A stretch of DNA of 38,236 bases from contig JAGCOF010000021.1 in the NCBI GenBank assembly GCA_017645585.1, positions 1 through 38,236 of the forward strand. Reading direction: 5' to 3'. This DNA comes from Bacteroidales bacterium. Its GTDB lineage: Bacteria; Bacteroidota; Bacteroidia; Bacteroidales; P3. The notes beneath the pieces are model-generated. The model saw nothing but the letters and a program-made list of their open reading frames with translations, was not told where the DNA came from and did no database searches. Both the position numbers and the translations under genes were made by a program. Positions 7,616-18,000 of this stretch are shown one piece after another (within the stretch, counting starts at the first letter, position 1; each line of letters starts with the position of its first letter).

Positions 7616-8563
7616 ATGAAAAAAATTCTTATCGTCGGTGCCGGCGGCCAGATTGGCAGTGAGCTGACACGTAATTTGAGAGACATCTATGGCGACAGCA
7701 ACGTGGTGTGCAGCGACCTGCGTCCGCTGAAGGGCGACCCCTATGAGCGCGGTCCTGTGGAGCGCATCGACTCGACCCAGATTATGCAGATTGCCACCGC
7801 CGTGAAGCAGTACAACATCGACACCATCTACAACCTGGCGGCTATCCTGAGCGCCACCGCCGAACTGAACCCCATGTTGGGTTGGAATGTCGGCATCGGC
7901 TCGCTGGTGAACTGCCTCGAGGTGGCCCGTCTCTTCGGCTGCGCCGTCTTCACACCCTCGAGCATCGGCGCCTTCGGCCCCTCGACGCCGCACGACAATA
8001 CGCCGCAGGACACCATCCAGCGCCCCAACACCATCTATGGCGTCACCAAGGTGACCGGCGAGCTGCTGAGCGACTACTACTTCACTCGCTTCGGCGTGGA
8101 CACCCGCTCGGTGCGCTTCCCCGGCCTCATCAGCTGGCAGACCCTGCCGGGCGGCGGCACCACCGACTATGCCGTCGAGATCTACTACGCTGCCGTCAAG
8201 GGCGAGAAATTTGTCTGCCCGCTGAAGAAAGGCACCTACATGGACATGATGTACATGCCTGACGCCCAGAAGGCCATGATTGACATCATGGAGGCCGACC
8301 CCAGCAAGCTGGTGCACCGCAACAGCTTCAACGTCACCAGCATGAGCTTCGACCCCGAGATTATCTATGCCGCCATCAAGAAGCACTATCCGCAGTTCGA
8401 GATGATTTATGAGCCCGAGCCCATCAAGCAGGCCATCGCCGACAGCTGGCCCGACAAGATGGATGACAGTTGCGCCCGCAACGAGTGGGGTTGGAACCCG
8501 CAGTATGACCTCGACCGCATGACCGAGGACATGATTCTCAACCTGAAGAAAAAGCTGCTCTAA
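7616..8563 (+). CDS. tdh: L-threonine 3-dehydrogenase, NAD-dependent epimerase-like (extended SDR) type
   Basis: 315 residues. It oxidises L-threonine with NAD to 2-amino-3-ketobutyrate, the substrate of Kbl. The Rossmann motif GAGGQIG is at 8-14, and the catalytic Tyr-x3-Lys pair is Y141/K145 in TIYGVTK. The fixed stretches NLAAILSATAE, FPGLISW and the GGGTTDYAVEIYY region are characteristic of the short-chain threonine dehydrogenases, distinct from zinc-dependent Tdh, as is the length. It has its own promoter and a terminator at 8600. In related genomes tdh and kbl are often close together; here they are 7 kb apart with kbl first. Confidence 0.92.
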   Translation: MKKILIVGAGGQIGSELTRNLRDIYGDSNVVCSDLRPLKGDPYERGPVERIDSTQIMQIATAVKQYNIDTIYNLAAILSATAELNPMLGWNVGIGSLVNCLEVARLFGCAVFTPSSIGAFGPSTPHDNTPQDTIQRPNTIYGVTKVTGELLSDYYFTRFGVDTRSVRFPGLISWQTLPGGGTTDYAVEIYYAAVKGEKFVCPLKKGTYMDMMYMPDAQKAMIDIMEADPSKLVHRNSFNVTSMSFDPEIIYAAIKKHYPQFEMIYEPEPIKQAIADSWPDKMDDSCARNEWGWNPQYDLDRMTEDMILNLKKKLL

Positions 8564-8565
8564 TA

Positions 8566-8599
8566 GTTAAGTAGACAGTAGATAAAGTAGATAGTAGAA
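8566..8599 (+). repeat. Short AGTAGA-type simple repeat
   Basis: Degenerate tandem AGTAGA/AGTAGATA units lie between the tdh stop and its terminator. They are the same kind of simple spacer repeat seen elsewhere in the window. Confidence 0.5.
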
Positions 8600-8641
8600 A
8601 GGAGCACAAGAAGAACTATTGTCTTGTACTCCTTTTTTTTA
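8600..8641 (+). terminator. Rho-independent terminator of tdh
   Basis: AGGAGCACAAGA (8600-8611) pairs with TCTTGTACTCCT (8622-8633) over 12 bp with one mismatch, followed by a run of eight T. Confidence 0.9.
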
Positions 8642-8661
8642 CACAATAATTATTCCTGAAT

Positions 8662-10344
8662 ATGAAACGGTTTGTCGCAATCCTTGCCATTTTCACCTTT
8701 CCCCTTTTACCTATCACCTCTCACGCCTGCACCAACCTGATTGTGAGCCGTGGCGCCTCGGCCGACGGCAGCACCTTCATCACCTATGCCGCCGACAGCC
8801 ACACGCGCTACGGCCAGCTGCGCTTCTGCCCCGCCGCCGACCACCAACCCGGCGAGACGCTGAAGCTCTACAACTACGGCAGCCTCAAGTTCCAGATTGA
8901 GATACCGCAGCCGGCACACACCTACCAGGTGGTGGGCTTCATCAACGAGCACCAGCTGGCGATGGGCGAGACCACGTGGGGCGGCATCAGCCCGCTCGAC
9001 AAGGGCAACGCCGAGGGCATCGACTACGGCAACCTCATCTACTTGGCCCTGCAGCGCGCCCGCAACTGCCGCGAGGCCATCAAGGTGATGCACGAGCTGG
9101 TCTCCACCTACGGCTACAGCGACGGCGGCGAGAGCTTCTCCATTGCCGACCCCAACGAGGTGTGGATATTCGAAATCACCAGCAAGGGCACCTTCGAGAA
9201 GGGTGCCGTGTGGGTGGCGCGCCGCGTGCCCGACGGCTACATCAGCGGCCACGCCAACCAGGCCCGCATCACCACCTTCCCGCAGGAGCCGCTGAAGTGG
9301 AAGAAGAAAGGCCCGCACCCCGCCATCAGCAGCAAGCATATCGACCACATATTCGAGCCCGAGGTGGAGTGTGTCTACAGCGAGGATGTGGCCTCGTTCG
9401 CCCGCAAAAACGGATGGTTCAACGGAAAAGACGAGGAGTTCTCCTTCGCCGACACCTACAACCCCTTGACCTTCTCGGGTCTCCGTGCCTGCGAGGCTCG
9501 CGTGTACGCGATGTTTAATCGCTGTGCCAACGGCATGCAGCGCTACGAGTCTTTCGCTATGGGCGATCCCATCGCCGAGCGCCTGCCGCTGTGGGTCAAG
9601 CCCAACCGCAAGCTCGGCGTGCAGGACGTGATGGCCCTCATGCGCGACCACTTCGAAGGCACGCCGATGGACATGACCAACGACGTGGGCGCAGGCCCCT
9701 TCCACTGCCCCTACCGCTGGCGCCCGATGGACTTCGAGGTCGACGGCAAGCAGTATGTCCACGAGCGCGCCATCAGCACGCAGCAGACGGGCTTCAGCTT
9801 CGTGGCCCAATGCCGCAGCTGGCTGCCCAACAGGGTGGGTGGCATCCTCTGGTTCGGCGTCGACGACACCTACAGCACCTGCTACTGCCCCATGTTCTGC
9901 TCCATCGACAGCGTCCCCCTCTGTTTCCGCGAGGGCAACGGCTCGATGAGCCAATACAGCGAGACCTCCGCCTTCTGGCTCTTCAACCGCGTGAGCAACT
10001 TCTGCTACCTGCGCTACGACTCGATGATTGTCGACGTGCGGCGCGTGCAGCAGGAGCTGGAGAGCGCATGGGTTCGCCAGGTGGGGCAAATCGCGGAGAA
10101 TGCCGACAACCATACCCTCACCTCGTTCAGCCACCGCCGCGCCAACGAGATGATGAGCCGCTGGCGTGAGCTCGACCAGCTGCTGCTGATGAAATACATC
10201 GACGGCAACATCAAAACCGTCGAGAACGGTCGCATCAAGACCACCCCGACGGGCGTCGTCACCGGCATCAAGCAGCCGCCCTATCCCGCGTGGTTCTACC
10301 GCCAGATAGTCAACGACAAAGGCGAGGTGTTGCGGGTAAAATAA
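8662..10344 (+). CDS. C69-family dipeptidase
   Basis: 560 residues. The signal-like segment is residues 1-22 (MKRF, a hydrophobic core, TSHA), and C23 opens the motif CTNLIVSRGAS. In peptidase family C69 (PepD/U34) the catalytic cysteine becomes the N-terminal nucleophile after the leader is removed, which fits exactly here. Further family stretches are GETTWGG, YGYSDGGESFSIADPNEVW and FNRVSNFCYLRYD. It likely cleaves dipeptides in the periplasm, feeding amino acids to the cell. SHAC is not a good lipobox, so lipoprotein anchoring is unlikely. The gene stands alone between the tdh terminator and a structured spacer. Confidence 0.92.
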   Translation: MKRFVAILAIFTFPLLPITSHACTNLIVSRGASADGSTFITYAADSHTRYGQLRFCPAADHQPGETLKLYNYGSLKFQIEIPQPAHTYQVVGFINEHQLAMGETTWGGISPLDKGNAEGIDYGNLIYLALQRARNCREAIKVMHELVSTYGYSDGGESFSIADPNEVWIFEITSKGTFEKGAVWVARRVPDGYISGHANQARITTFPQEPLKWKKKGPHPAISSKHIDHIFEPEVECVYSEDVASFARKNGWFNGKDEEFSFADTYNPLTFSGLRACEARVYAMFNRCANGMQRYESFAMGDPIAERLPLWVKPNRKLGVQDVMALMRDHFEGTPMDMTNDVGAGPFHCPYRWRPMDFEVDGKQYVHERAISTQQTGFSFVAQCRSWLPNRVGGILWFGVDDTYSTCYCPMFCSIDSVPLCFREGNGSMSQYSETSAFWLFNRVSNFCYLRYDSMIVDVRRVQQELESAWVRQVGQIAENADNHTLTSFSHRRANEMMSRWRELDQLLLMKYIDGNIKTVENGRIKTTPTGVVTGIKQPPYPAWFYRQIVNDKGEVLRVK

Positions 10345-10350
10345 AAAAAG

Positions 10351-10474
10351 GGAAACAGCGCCGTATCAAGTCTGATACAACTCCGACGGCCGTCGGACAA
10401 AACACGGTGTTCCCGTCTTGCATTTGGTTAAAAAAACTTAATTACGCACCCCGTTTGAGCCAAACGGGGTGCGT
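10351..10474. other. Stem-rich spacer downstream of the dipeptidase gene
   Basis: Three perfect stems lie in 124 bases: GTATCA/TGATAC (10363-10378, 4-nt loop), the 16-bp palindrome TCCGACGGCCGTCGGA (10382-10397), and ACGCACCCCGTTTG/CAAACGGGGTGCGT (10444-10474, 14 bp with AGC loop). GGGAAACA near 10350 could close around TGTTCCC near 10408. Only the last stem has a T tract, and on the minus-strand side (AAAAAAA at 10431-10437), so rightward termination is not obvious. It may be a terminator region or a structured RNA. Confidence 0.5.
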
Positions 10475-10576
10475 TGTTCGTCTATAGGGCGGTTGTCATA
10501 AAAAATGTTAAAATGCAGCATTCTGGTAATCCTATTATTTTTTTTCGGGTTACTATATATGCGTAAGGCTTGAATA

Positions 10577-11074
10577 ATGTCCGAACACGACAATACACGG
10601 TATATCAACTTCGACAGGTTGATGGCGCGCCACCGGGGGCTGATCAAGCGGCTCTGCTGGTGGTACGCCGGAGGCAAGGCTGACGCCGTAGCCGACCTGA
10701 TGCAGGAGGTGATGCTCCACCTCTGGCGTTACCGTCATACGTTGCGTGCCGACGCGAGCGAGTTGCAGGAGCGGGCGTGGATGTGGATTCGCTGCCGGAG
10801 TGTGTTCGAGCACCAGCGCCGCCGCCCGAAGGTGGATACCGTGCCGATGGAGGAGGCGCTGCATGTGGCCGCCGAGGACACCACGACACGCGACGCCATC
10901 GACCGCCTGGCAGCCAGCCTTACGGACCTTGAGCACAGCGTGTTGGAGCTGGTGCTCGACGGCTATACCGACGGCGAGATAACTGCGGTGCTGGCGGTGT
11001 CGGCTGCCGAAGCCCGTCGGCTGCACGCCACGGTGATAGAGAAGATGAAACAGAAAGCAGGAAATAAGGTTTGA
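10577..11074 (+). CDS. RNA polymerase sigma factor, ECF-like sigma-70 family
   Basis: 165 residues. The region 2-like part is residues about 12-55 (FDRLMARHRGLIKRLC to DLMQEVMLHLWRYR, with the usual acidic DLMQEV helix). The region 4-like helix-turn-helix is about residues 112-158 (LTDLEHSVLELVLDGYTDGEITAVLAVSAAEARRLH). The length fits an extracytoplasmic-function sigma factor that directs RNA polymerase to a small set of promoters. It heads a tight row of genes: a one-span membrane protein 12 bases on, another 2 bases after that, and the giant surface protein at 12010. Control of this row by the factor itself is a reasonable guess but is not shown. Confidence 0.88.
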   Translation: MSEHDNTRYINFDRLMARHRGLIKRLCWWYAGGKADAVADLMQEVMLHLWRYRHTLRADASELQERAWMWIRCRSVFEHQRRRPKVDTVPMEEALHVAAEDTTTRDAIDRLAASLTDLEHSVLELVLDGYTDGEITAVLAVSAAEARRLHATVIEKMKQKAGNKV

Positions 11075-11086
11075 AGTTTAAAGATT

Positions 11087-11416
11087 ATGGAAGAGAAAGA
11101 GATACTACAACTGATAGAGGCCGAGCAGGCGCGGCGCCGGACGGCCGATGCCGGGCATGTGCGGCGGCTGTCGCGCGAGGTGGGCGGCGACATGAGGGCC
11201 TGGTGCGCCGCGCGCCGTCACGCGATGCGGGCAGCGGCCATGGCGCTGCTGGTACTGCTGCCGGCCGGCTGGTATATGCTGCTGCCCCAGCGGACGGACG
11301 ACCGGCAGGTGCTCTGCAATGTGCGCGGCGATGAGGCGCTGGTGGTCAACCGCGTCTGCAGCGTCGTGGGCAACTGTGCCGAACGGCAGGTGGTCAATAT
11401 ACTGAACATGAGATAG
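11087..11416 (+). CDS. Single-span membrane protein, possible anti-sigma partner
   Basis: 109 residues. A charged N-terminal part (1-47, rich in Glu/Arg) precedes one transmembrane segment at about 48-66 (MRAAAMALLVLLPAGWYMLLP) and a short external part with three cysteines (LCNVRG, NRVCSVVGNC). The position directly after a sigma gene and the cytoplasm-membrane-outside layout resemble anti-sigma factors, but no anti-sigma family motif was recognised. The next gene starts 2 bases after its stop, so the two are likely translated from one message. Confidence 0.72.
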   Translation: MEEKEILQLIEAEQARRRTADAGHVRRLSREVGGDMRAWCAARRHAMRAAAMALLVLLPAGWYMLLPQRTDDRQVLCNVRGDEALVVNRVCSVVGNCAERQVVNILNMR

Positions 11417-11418
11417 CA

Positions 11419-11967
11419 ATGAAGAAACACGCGCTCATATACATCGGTGTCTTGCTGCTGCTGCTGGCGGCGGTGACGGCCTTCAAGGTTCGTCCCGTCG
11501 AGCCGGAGGGTAGCGAGCTGTATGAGCGCTGCAAAGATGTGCCAGGTGTGCGTGTGGGCTTCATCAAGGACTATCCCGTCAATGACAGCGTCACCTGCGA
11601 CGTCACCACCGTCGAGGCCTTGACCGACGAGGGCTGGGAGTGGATGCTGGACAGCTTGGGAGTGAGGAGTATGGCTGAGATGGATGCCTTCTTCGACTCC
11701 ATCTATCTCGCATCGGGAATGTCAGAGGAGGATTGCGCTAATACAATCGACTTATGGCAGAGCAAGCGCTTCCACCCCGAGGTGCAGGGAGACTCGAATA
11801 TGCTGGGCAACAGCGTGGACTGCAACCTAGCCTCGCCCCACTACCGCTGGTTGACGGTATACCATGCGACTTCAGATGAAGAATTGGATGCAGTCATCAA
11901 CTTCCATATAAAATATCAGATGGAGCATCCGATGACGGTGATGCCGACAAAGGGCAACACAATATAA
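11419..11967 (+). CDS. Membrane-anchored or secreted protein of unknown function
   Basis: 182 residues starting with a hydrophobic segment (residues 5-21, ALIYIGVLLLLLAAVTA) that could be an uncleaved anchor or a signal peptide. The rest is acidic with a few cysteines and contains a stretch with DEGWEWMLDSLGVRSMAEMDAFFDSIY. I recognise no family. It sits between the probable anti-sigma-like gene and the giant T9SS protein gene and is probably in the same operon, so it may serve the same envelope function. Confidence 0.7.
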   Translation: MKKHALIYIGVLLLLLAAVTAFKVRPVEPEGSELYERCKDVPGVRVGFIKDYPVNDSVTCDVTTVEALTDEGWEWMLDSLGVRSMAEMDAFFDSIYLASGMSEEDCANTIDLWQSKRFHPEVQGDSNMLGNSVDCNLASPHYRWLTVYHATSDEELDAVINFHIKYQMEHPMTVMPTKGNTI

Positions 11968-12009
11968 TTATAATAAACGCGTTATCATTAACAATAAGTA
12001 TTAATAGCA

Positions 12010-15000
12010 ATGAAAAAGATTTTACTTTCGGTCCTGATGGGTCTGATGGGTCTTTCGGGCCTGCGGGCGCAGCAATGCGACACGGTGCGCCTGTTCCCTT
12101 GGGACAACGACTTCTACAGCGACTTCGGCTGCTGGGAGCAGCTGGGCGACAGCTCGTCGCTGTGGCAGCCGAACGCCGATAATAACTATAATTTTGAGAA
12201 TGCCGCTTATATCACCGCCCCTTGTGACTCGGCGGCCGACGGATGTGTGCTGGTGTCGCCGGCACTGGCGCTGCCCGCCGACACGGCGGGCATGCGTCTG
12301 TCGTTCAAGACACGCCGCGTGGGTACCGCTGCGCAGCTGCGGGTGCTGGTGAGCACGGGACAGCGCGAGAACATGGCGGGATATGACACCCTGCTGAGCG
12401 TCACCCCTTCGGGCATCAACAGCTATGAGGTGAACCTCTCGGCCTACGCTGGACAGACCATCTATGTGGCTTTCAGCATAGTGAAGCCCACCCAGTCGTA
12501 CAACATGACCTTCTTTGGCGTGGGGAGCGTGAACATCCTCAGCGACCACATGCCGCAGGGCGAGTGGTTGATACAAAACATGGCGGCACGTACCGCCGAC
12601 ACGGTGGAGCATGAGTTCTACCTGACCCAAGGCATCGAGACGGACTCGAACGCCACCTTCCTGTGGCACAGCACGATGGTGGCGGCCGGACAGGCGACGC
12701 TGGTGGAGGTGGTGACGGACATGCTCTATGATTATGCCACCGAGCGGCTGCTTCCCCGCTCGATCTACCGTGTGGTGTACCACACGCCGGGCATCGACAC
12801 GGTGACGGTCGTGGTGAGTAACCTCTACGGCACCATTACGTCGCAGTCGGTGTCGCATGTCTACGACTGCGCGCCGATAGCGTCGTTCCCGTGGGAGATG
12901 GAGTTTGGCGACCTAGGCGTGTGCTGGTCTACTGATTACTCCATTCACAACAATGCCACCTACGGATTTACCGACGAGGACGGTGAGATATATTCCACCG
13001 ACTGCTATCTGCAATCGCCGAGCTACACGGAGAACTTCGTGGTGACCAACGCCATCGCCGTGCCTGCCGACGCCGCCCATCTGGCGTTGACGCTGCGCTG
13101 GCGCCTGGGTGTTGTCGAGGTGCGTGCCGCCCGTGTGGATCAGAATGATAATATGTGGGACTATTTGCTCGACACCACGCTCTTCACCGACCTGCTCTTC
13201 AATGAGTCGGCCACCTCTGTCCTCAATACCCGCAAGGTGAACCTTGCGGCCTATGCCGGCGACACCATCCGGTTGGCGGTGTTCCATAAGAGCAGCAATG
13301 TCATGTACCTGATGCCGCTGAGCATCGACTACGACACGCTGCCCAAGATAGCCTCGGTGCAGGTGCCCTCATTGGCGACGGTCGGCGATTCCGCGCTCTG
13401 CACCGCCTCGTTGCGCTATGGCGCCACCGACGGGCTGCACTACAGCTGGACGTCGGCCCAGGGCGGTGTGTTTGTCACCAACGCCTTGGGTGACAGCGCC
13501 TGGGTGACCTACCCGAGCGGGGTGGGCGAGAGGGACACCATCCGCGTGGTGGCCGAGAATGCCTATGGTGCCGACACGGTGGTGCGGAGCCTCCGCATCC
13601 TGGATTGCACACCGCAGCTGGTCCTGCCGTGGAAGGAGACCTTCAGCGACGGCATCACCTGCTGGTACAAGCCCGAGGGGAGCAACTGGACGACGGGCTC
13701 GTACTATGGATATGAACCCAAGACTATGGCGTCGAGTTGCAACAACAGCCCGGCACCGCACTGGATTATGTCGAAGGCTGTCGTGCTGCCGGCCGACACC
13801 GCGCTGGGAATGCGCCTCTTCTGGGATGCCGCCACGACCTATACTGCCTACCAGCAAAACTGCGGCGTCTATGTGACCACCAGCGAGGACTATACCGACA
13901 CGGCCAACTACACCCTGCTCTACCTCGACACGGCTTACCATACGGCCTATACCGCTTTCGACCACCTCAGCGTCCCGCTGACGGCATACGCCGGACAGAC
14001 CGTCCATGTGGCCTTCCGCAACATGCCTTACAACTTCAGCACATCGGCGACGCTGCATATCGACAATGTCACCATCCGGACGACCGTCGAGCCCATAGTG
14101 AGCCTGGCTGCCACCACGCAGGCTCTCAGCCATGAGCCGGTGACCCATACCGCCACCCTCACCGAAGGGTCGACGAACGGCCTGACGATTACATGGCATT
14201 CCACGCTGATGGATACGACTTGGGTGATGAATGGGTCGGATGGGGTGAATGGGCAGTTTGGGCTGGAGATGATGTATACCTTCGGCGGTAGAGACACCAT
14301 TACCGTCACCGCCTCGAACATCTACGGTTCCTCCTCCGCTTCGGCTGTGGTTATCGTGACCGACTGCAGTCCCATCGACTCCCTGCCATACGAGGAGACT
14401 TTCAATGGCGTGATCTCCGCAACTTACAACACCTCGTCGGGCGGAAATGTACCCTCTTGCTGGCACCGCTACTGGAATGGCAGCACCAACTACATGCCGC
14501 ACGTCATCAACAGCTACCTCAACCAGACGGCCATCCACACCTACGTCCAGTCCGACCGCGCCCTCGTGCTGATGGCCGGCGTCGACTCCGGCTGGGACAC
14601 TGTGGCCACGGTGGAGAGTCCGCTGTTCGAGGCTCCGCTGAACGAACAACTGCTGTCGTTCTACTATATGTACGAGAGTTCCAACCGAGGCGTCTTGAGC
14701 GTGGGCTACCTGCAGGACGGCGCCTTTGTGGAGGTCGCCTCCCTAGAGCCGCAGACCGCGGGTCGCACCGACACCGTGAGCCTCAGCGCCTTCCCCGCCG
14801 ACGTGCACCGCTTCGCCCTGCAATGGAAACAGAGCGTTAGCTCGTGGTACGGCGTTATTGTCGACAACATCCGTGTGTTTGCACCCGACACCCTGCCCTC
14901 GGTGCGCCTGACGGCTCCCGTCACAGCTTTCGTGGGCGACAGCGCCCACTTCTCGGCCACCCTCTCCAACGGCCTGCCTAACGGCCTCACATACACTTGG

Positions 15001-18000
15001 CACAGCACGATGCTGGGCAATTTGAATGGGTTTAATGGGCAATGTGGGGTGGTATACTCTGCCGAGGGCATTGACACCGTCACCGTCATTGCCACCAACG
15101 CCTACGGCAGCGATACGGCCTGGGCCGTGGTCACAGTGGGCAGCCATCCGTTGCCTCAGGTGACCCTCACGGCACCCGCCACGGTGGTAATGCCCGCCTC
15201 CGCCACCTATCTCATCGCCCTCAACGACTGCTCACAGAACGGCCTGACAGTCAGCTGGCACAGCACTATGCTGGGTGATTTGGATGGGTTTAGTGAGTTT
15301 AATGTGTTTAGTGGGCAATGTGTGGTGGTATATCCCGCCGAGGGCATTGACACCGTCACCGTCATTGTCGCCAACGCCTACGGTGCCGACACCGCTGTAG
15401 CGGTGGTGCAGGTCATCGATTGTAGCGGTGCTGCGGTGCCTTACTTCGAGGACTTCGAGGGTGTGACGGCCGAGGGTTGGAACAGTGCCTACGGCAACTT
15501 GCCTGAATGCTGGGGCAATATTGCCATTGGTGCATCACACAGACCCAAAGTCGTCGACAGCTACCAGTACATAAGCAACCTGCCCAACCAAGCGTTGCTG
15601 ATAATGGCAGGCACATATTCAGGCTACGCTGATGCAGCATACGTTCTGTTGCCGCTCTTCAGCGACTCGCTGCAGCGACTCTCGGTGGCATTTGACTACC
15701 GTTGTGAATCGGCCAGCTATGGCACCCTCACGGTGGGCTACTGGAACGACAGCCTGCTGACCTTCCACCCGGTGAGGAACCTCGCGTCTCATACCGGCCT
15801 CCTCTACGCTCGCGATACCGTCAGTTTTGCCGATGTTGCGTCGGTGCCGCATCCTACGCATACGCATATCGCTCTGAAGTGGTATTGCAACACTTCGTAC
15901 TACGGCGTAGCAGTTGACAACCTCGAGGTGTTCCGCGATGCTACCATGGACATCTCGGTCGACAGTGTGAGCGCCCATTGCGTCACCCTCAGCTGGCAGC
16001 CTGTCGACAGCGCTACGGCCTACCATGTGTCTGTCGCTGGAATAATCGATACCACCGTCGCTTCCACAGCAGTCACACTATGTGGACTGACCATTAATAG
16101 CCAGTACACAGCCAGTGTCGCCGCTATCGTGGGTGGCGATATAGGACAAGGAACTACTGTTGCCTTCAGCACTCCAAGCCTCAATCCAGCCATGCTGGAG
16201 GTCGATAGCGTCGGTAGCCGTTGTGTCGGCCTGTCGTGGAGCGCATGTTCGGGTGCTTTGGCTTACAATGTGGTAATTGACGGTGTGGTCGACACCGTTG
16301 TTGCCGACACCGCCGTTGTAATATGCGGCCTCGAGACACAAACGCAGTACACGGCCCGCGTCCGCGGCATCAATGGTACCGACACCGGCCTTTATGCCAC
16401 AGTACAGTTCTCCACTCCTTGTGTCATCGTCGACCTGCCGTGGTTCGAGGACTTCCAGGGCGGCAGTCCGTTGGCCTGCTGGAGCAAAAGGGGTATTGGC
16501 TACTACGGCATGCAGATTTGCACGGAATACTATTGGGAAGACTATTGCCACAGCGGCAGCCGCGGTTTGCAGATGTACAACTATACAGACGGCAACACCC
16601 TTGTGGTCTCCACGCCCGTCATAGAGGCTCCCGCCGACGAGCTGCTGGTCAGCTTCTGGGTTTGCAACCCCAACGAGGAGGGCGGGCTGCTCGAGGCAGG
16701 CGTCATTACTGACCCGACCGACAGCACCACCTTCGTGCCCCTTATGCAGTGTACGATGACCGACACACCCACCCGCTACGAGTTCGACACACGCAACGTG
16801 AATGTGTCTGGTAACGAGACACTTGCCTTCCGTACCACCGTCTACTGCACCGCTATGATTATCGACGATATCAACGTGGAACAAATCAGCACCTGCGCCC
16901 GCCTGCGCAGTGTGGGCAGCTATGCCCTCGACGCCCGCACCGCCGTGGTGGAGTGGCAGTACGACACAGCTTCGGCTATACCCAACACCGGGGCGCTGAT
17001 AACCCTCACCGACCTTACCAACAGCAGCATCGCGCCTTTTGTGACGGATGCTACCGGCAACAGCTACACCTTCGGCAATCTTACTCTCGGTCATCGCTAT
17101 CTGGCCAGTGTGCAGGCGTTGTGTACGGACGATACCTCTGTGGCACTCACCACCGAAGTGGTGCCCACAGGCAATCCCTGCGCCGAGGTCACTGGGCCCT
17201 ATAACTCCGGCTGGTTCCTGATGAACTGCGACCGCCCCTACTCCTATTCGCAGAGCCTCTATCCCGCCGTGCTGGCGGCCAGCATTGACACCCTCTTCGG
17301 CATCGCCTACCACCTCACCTCGTCCAGCGTGGAGCAGTATCCCAACAGCAACAACACCTACTCTTCCGGTCCCCGCCTGGTGGATGTCTATATCGGACAG
17401 ACCTCCAACACCACCCTTACCGCTCCCGTCAGCGCCACTTACCTCACCCTTGCGGTGCAGAACTACGAGCTGCCGGTCAGCGATACCGGATGGGTACATA
17501 TCAACTTCACCACACCGGTGCCGCTTGACGGTGTGAGCAACCTGATTGTCACCCTCGACGACAACACGGGAGCCATTTATGGCGATGTCGAGTTCGGCCA
17601 CCACACCTCCGACATCGGCACCTGCTTCCGCACCAGCACGTCGAGCTACAGCTACACCCAGACTTACGACCCCTACAACCCCGCCGGCTTCAGCCCAATG
17701 GCCGGTACGCAGATTCCCGACATTCAGCTGCTCGGCGGCTGTAGCAGCGACCGCTGTCTGCAACCTATCGCCACTGTCACCGACGAAAGCGAGCAAAGCG
17801 TCAGCCTCGGTTGGTATCAGCGTGGTAACGAGACACAATGGCAGGTGGAGTACCACATCGACGGCGACTCTACTTGGATTGTCGCAGGCATTACCAACGA
17901 TACCGTCTACACCGTCGTAGGCCTCAATGCCGCCACCGGCTACCGTCTGCGTGTGGCTTCGCTCTGCTCGGGCGGCACCATCTATGGCGACATCCTGAGC

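Noticed and set aside
8707-10134. 475-codon open frame antisense to the C69 dipeptidase
   Set aside because: Same reasoning: the dipeptidase has a leader, the catalytic cysteine and family motifs.
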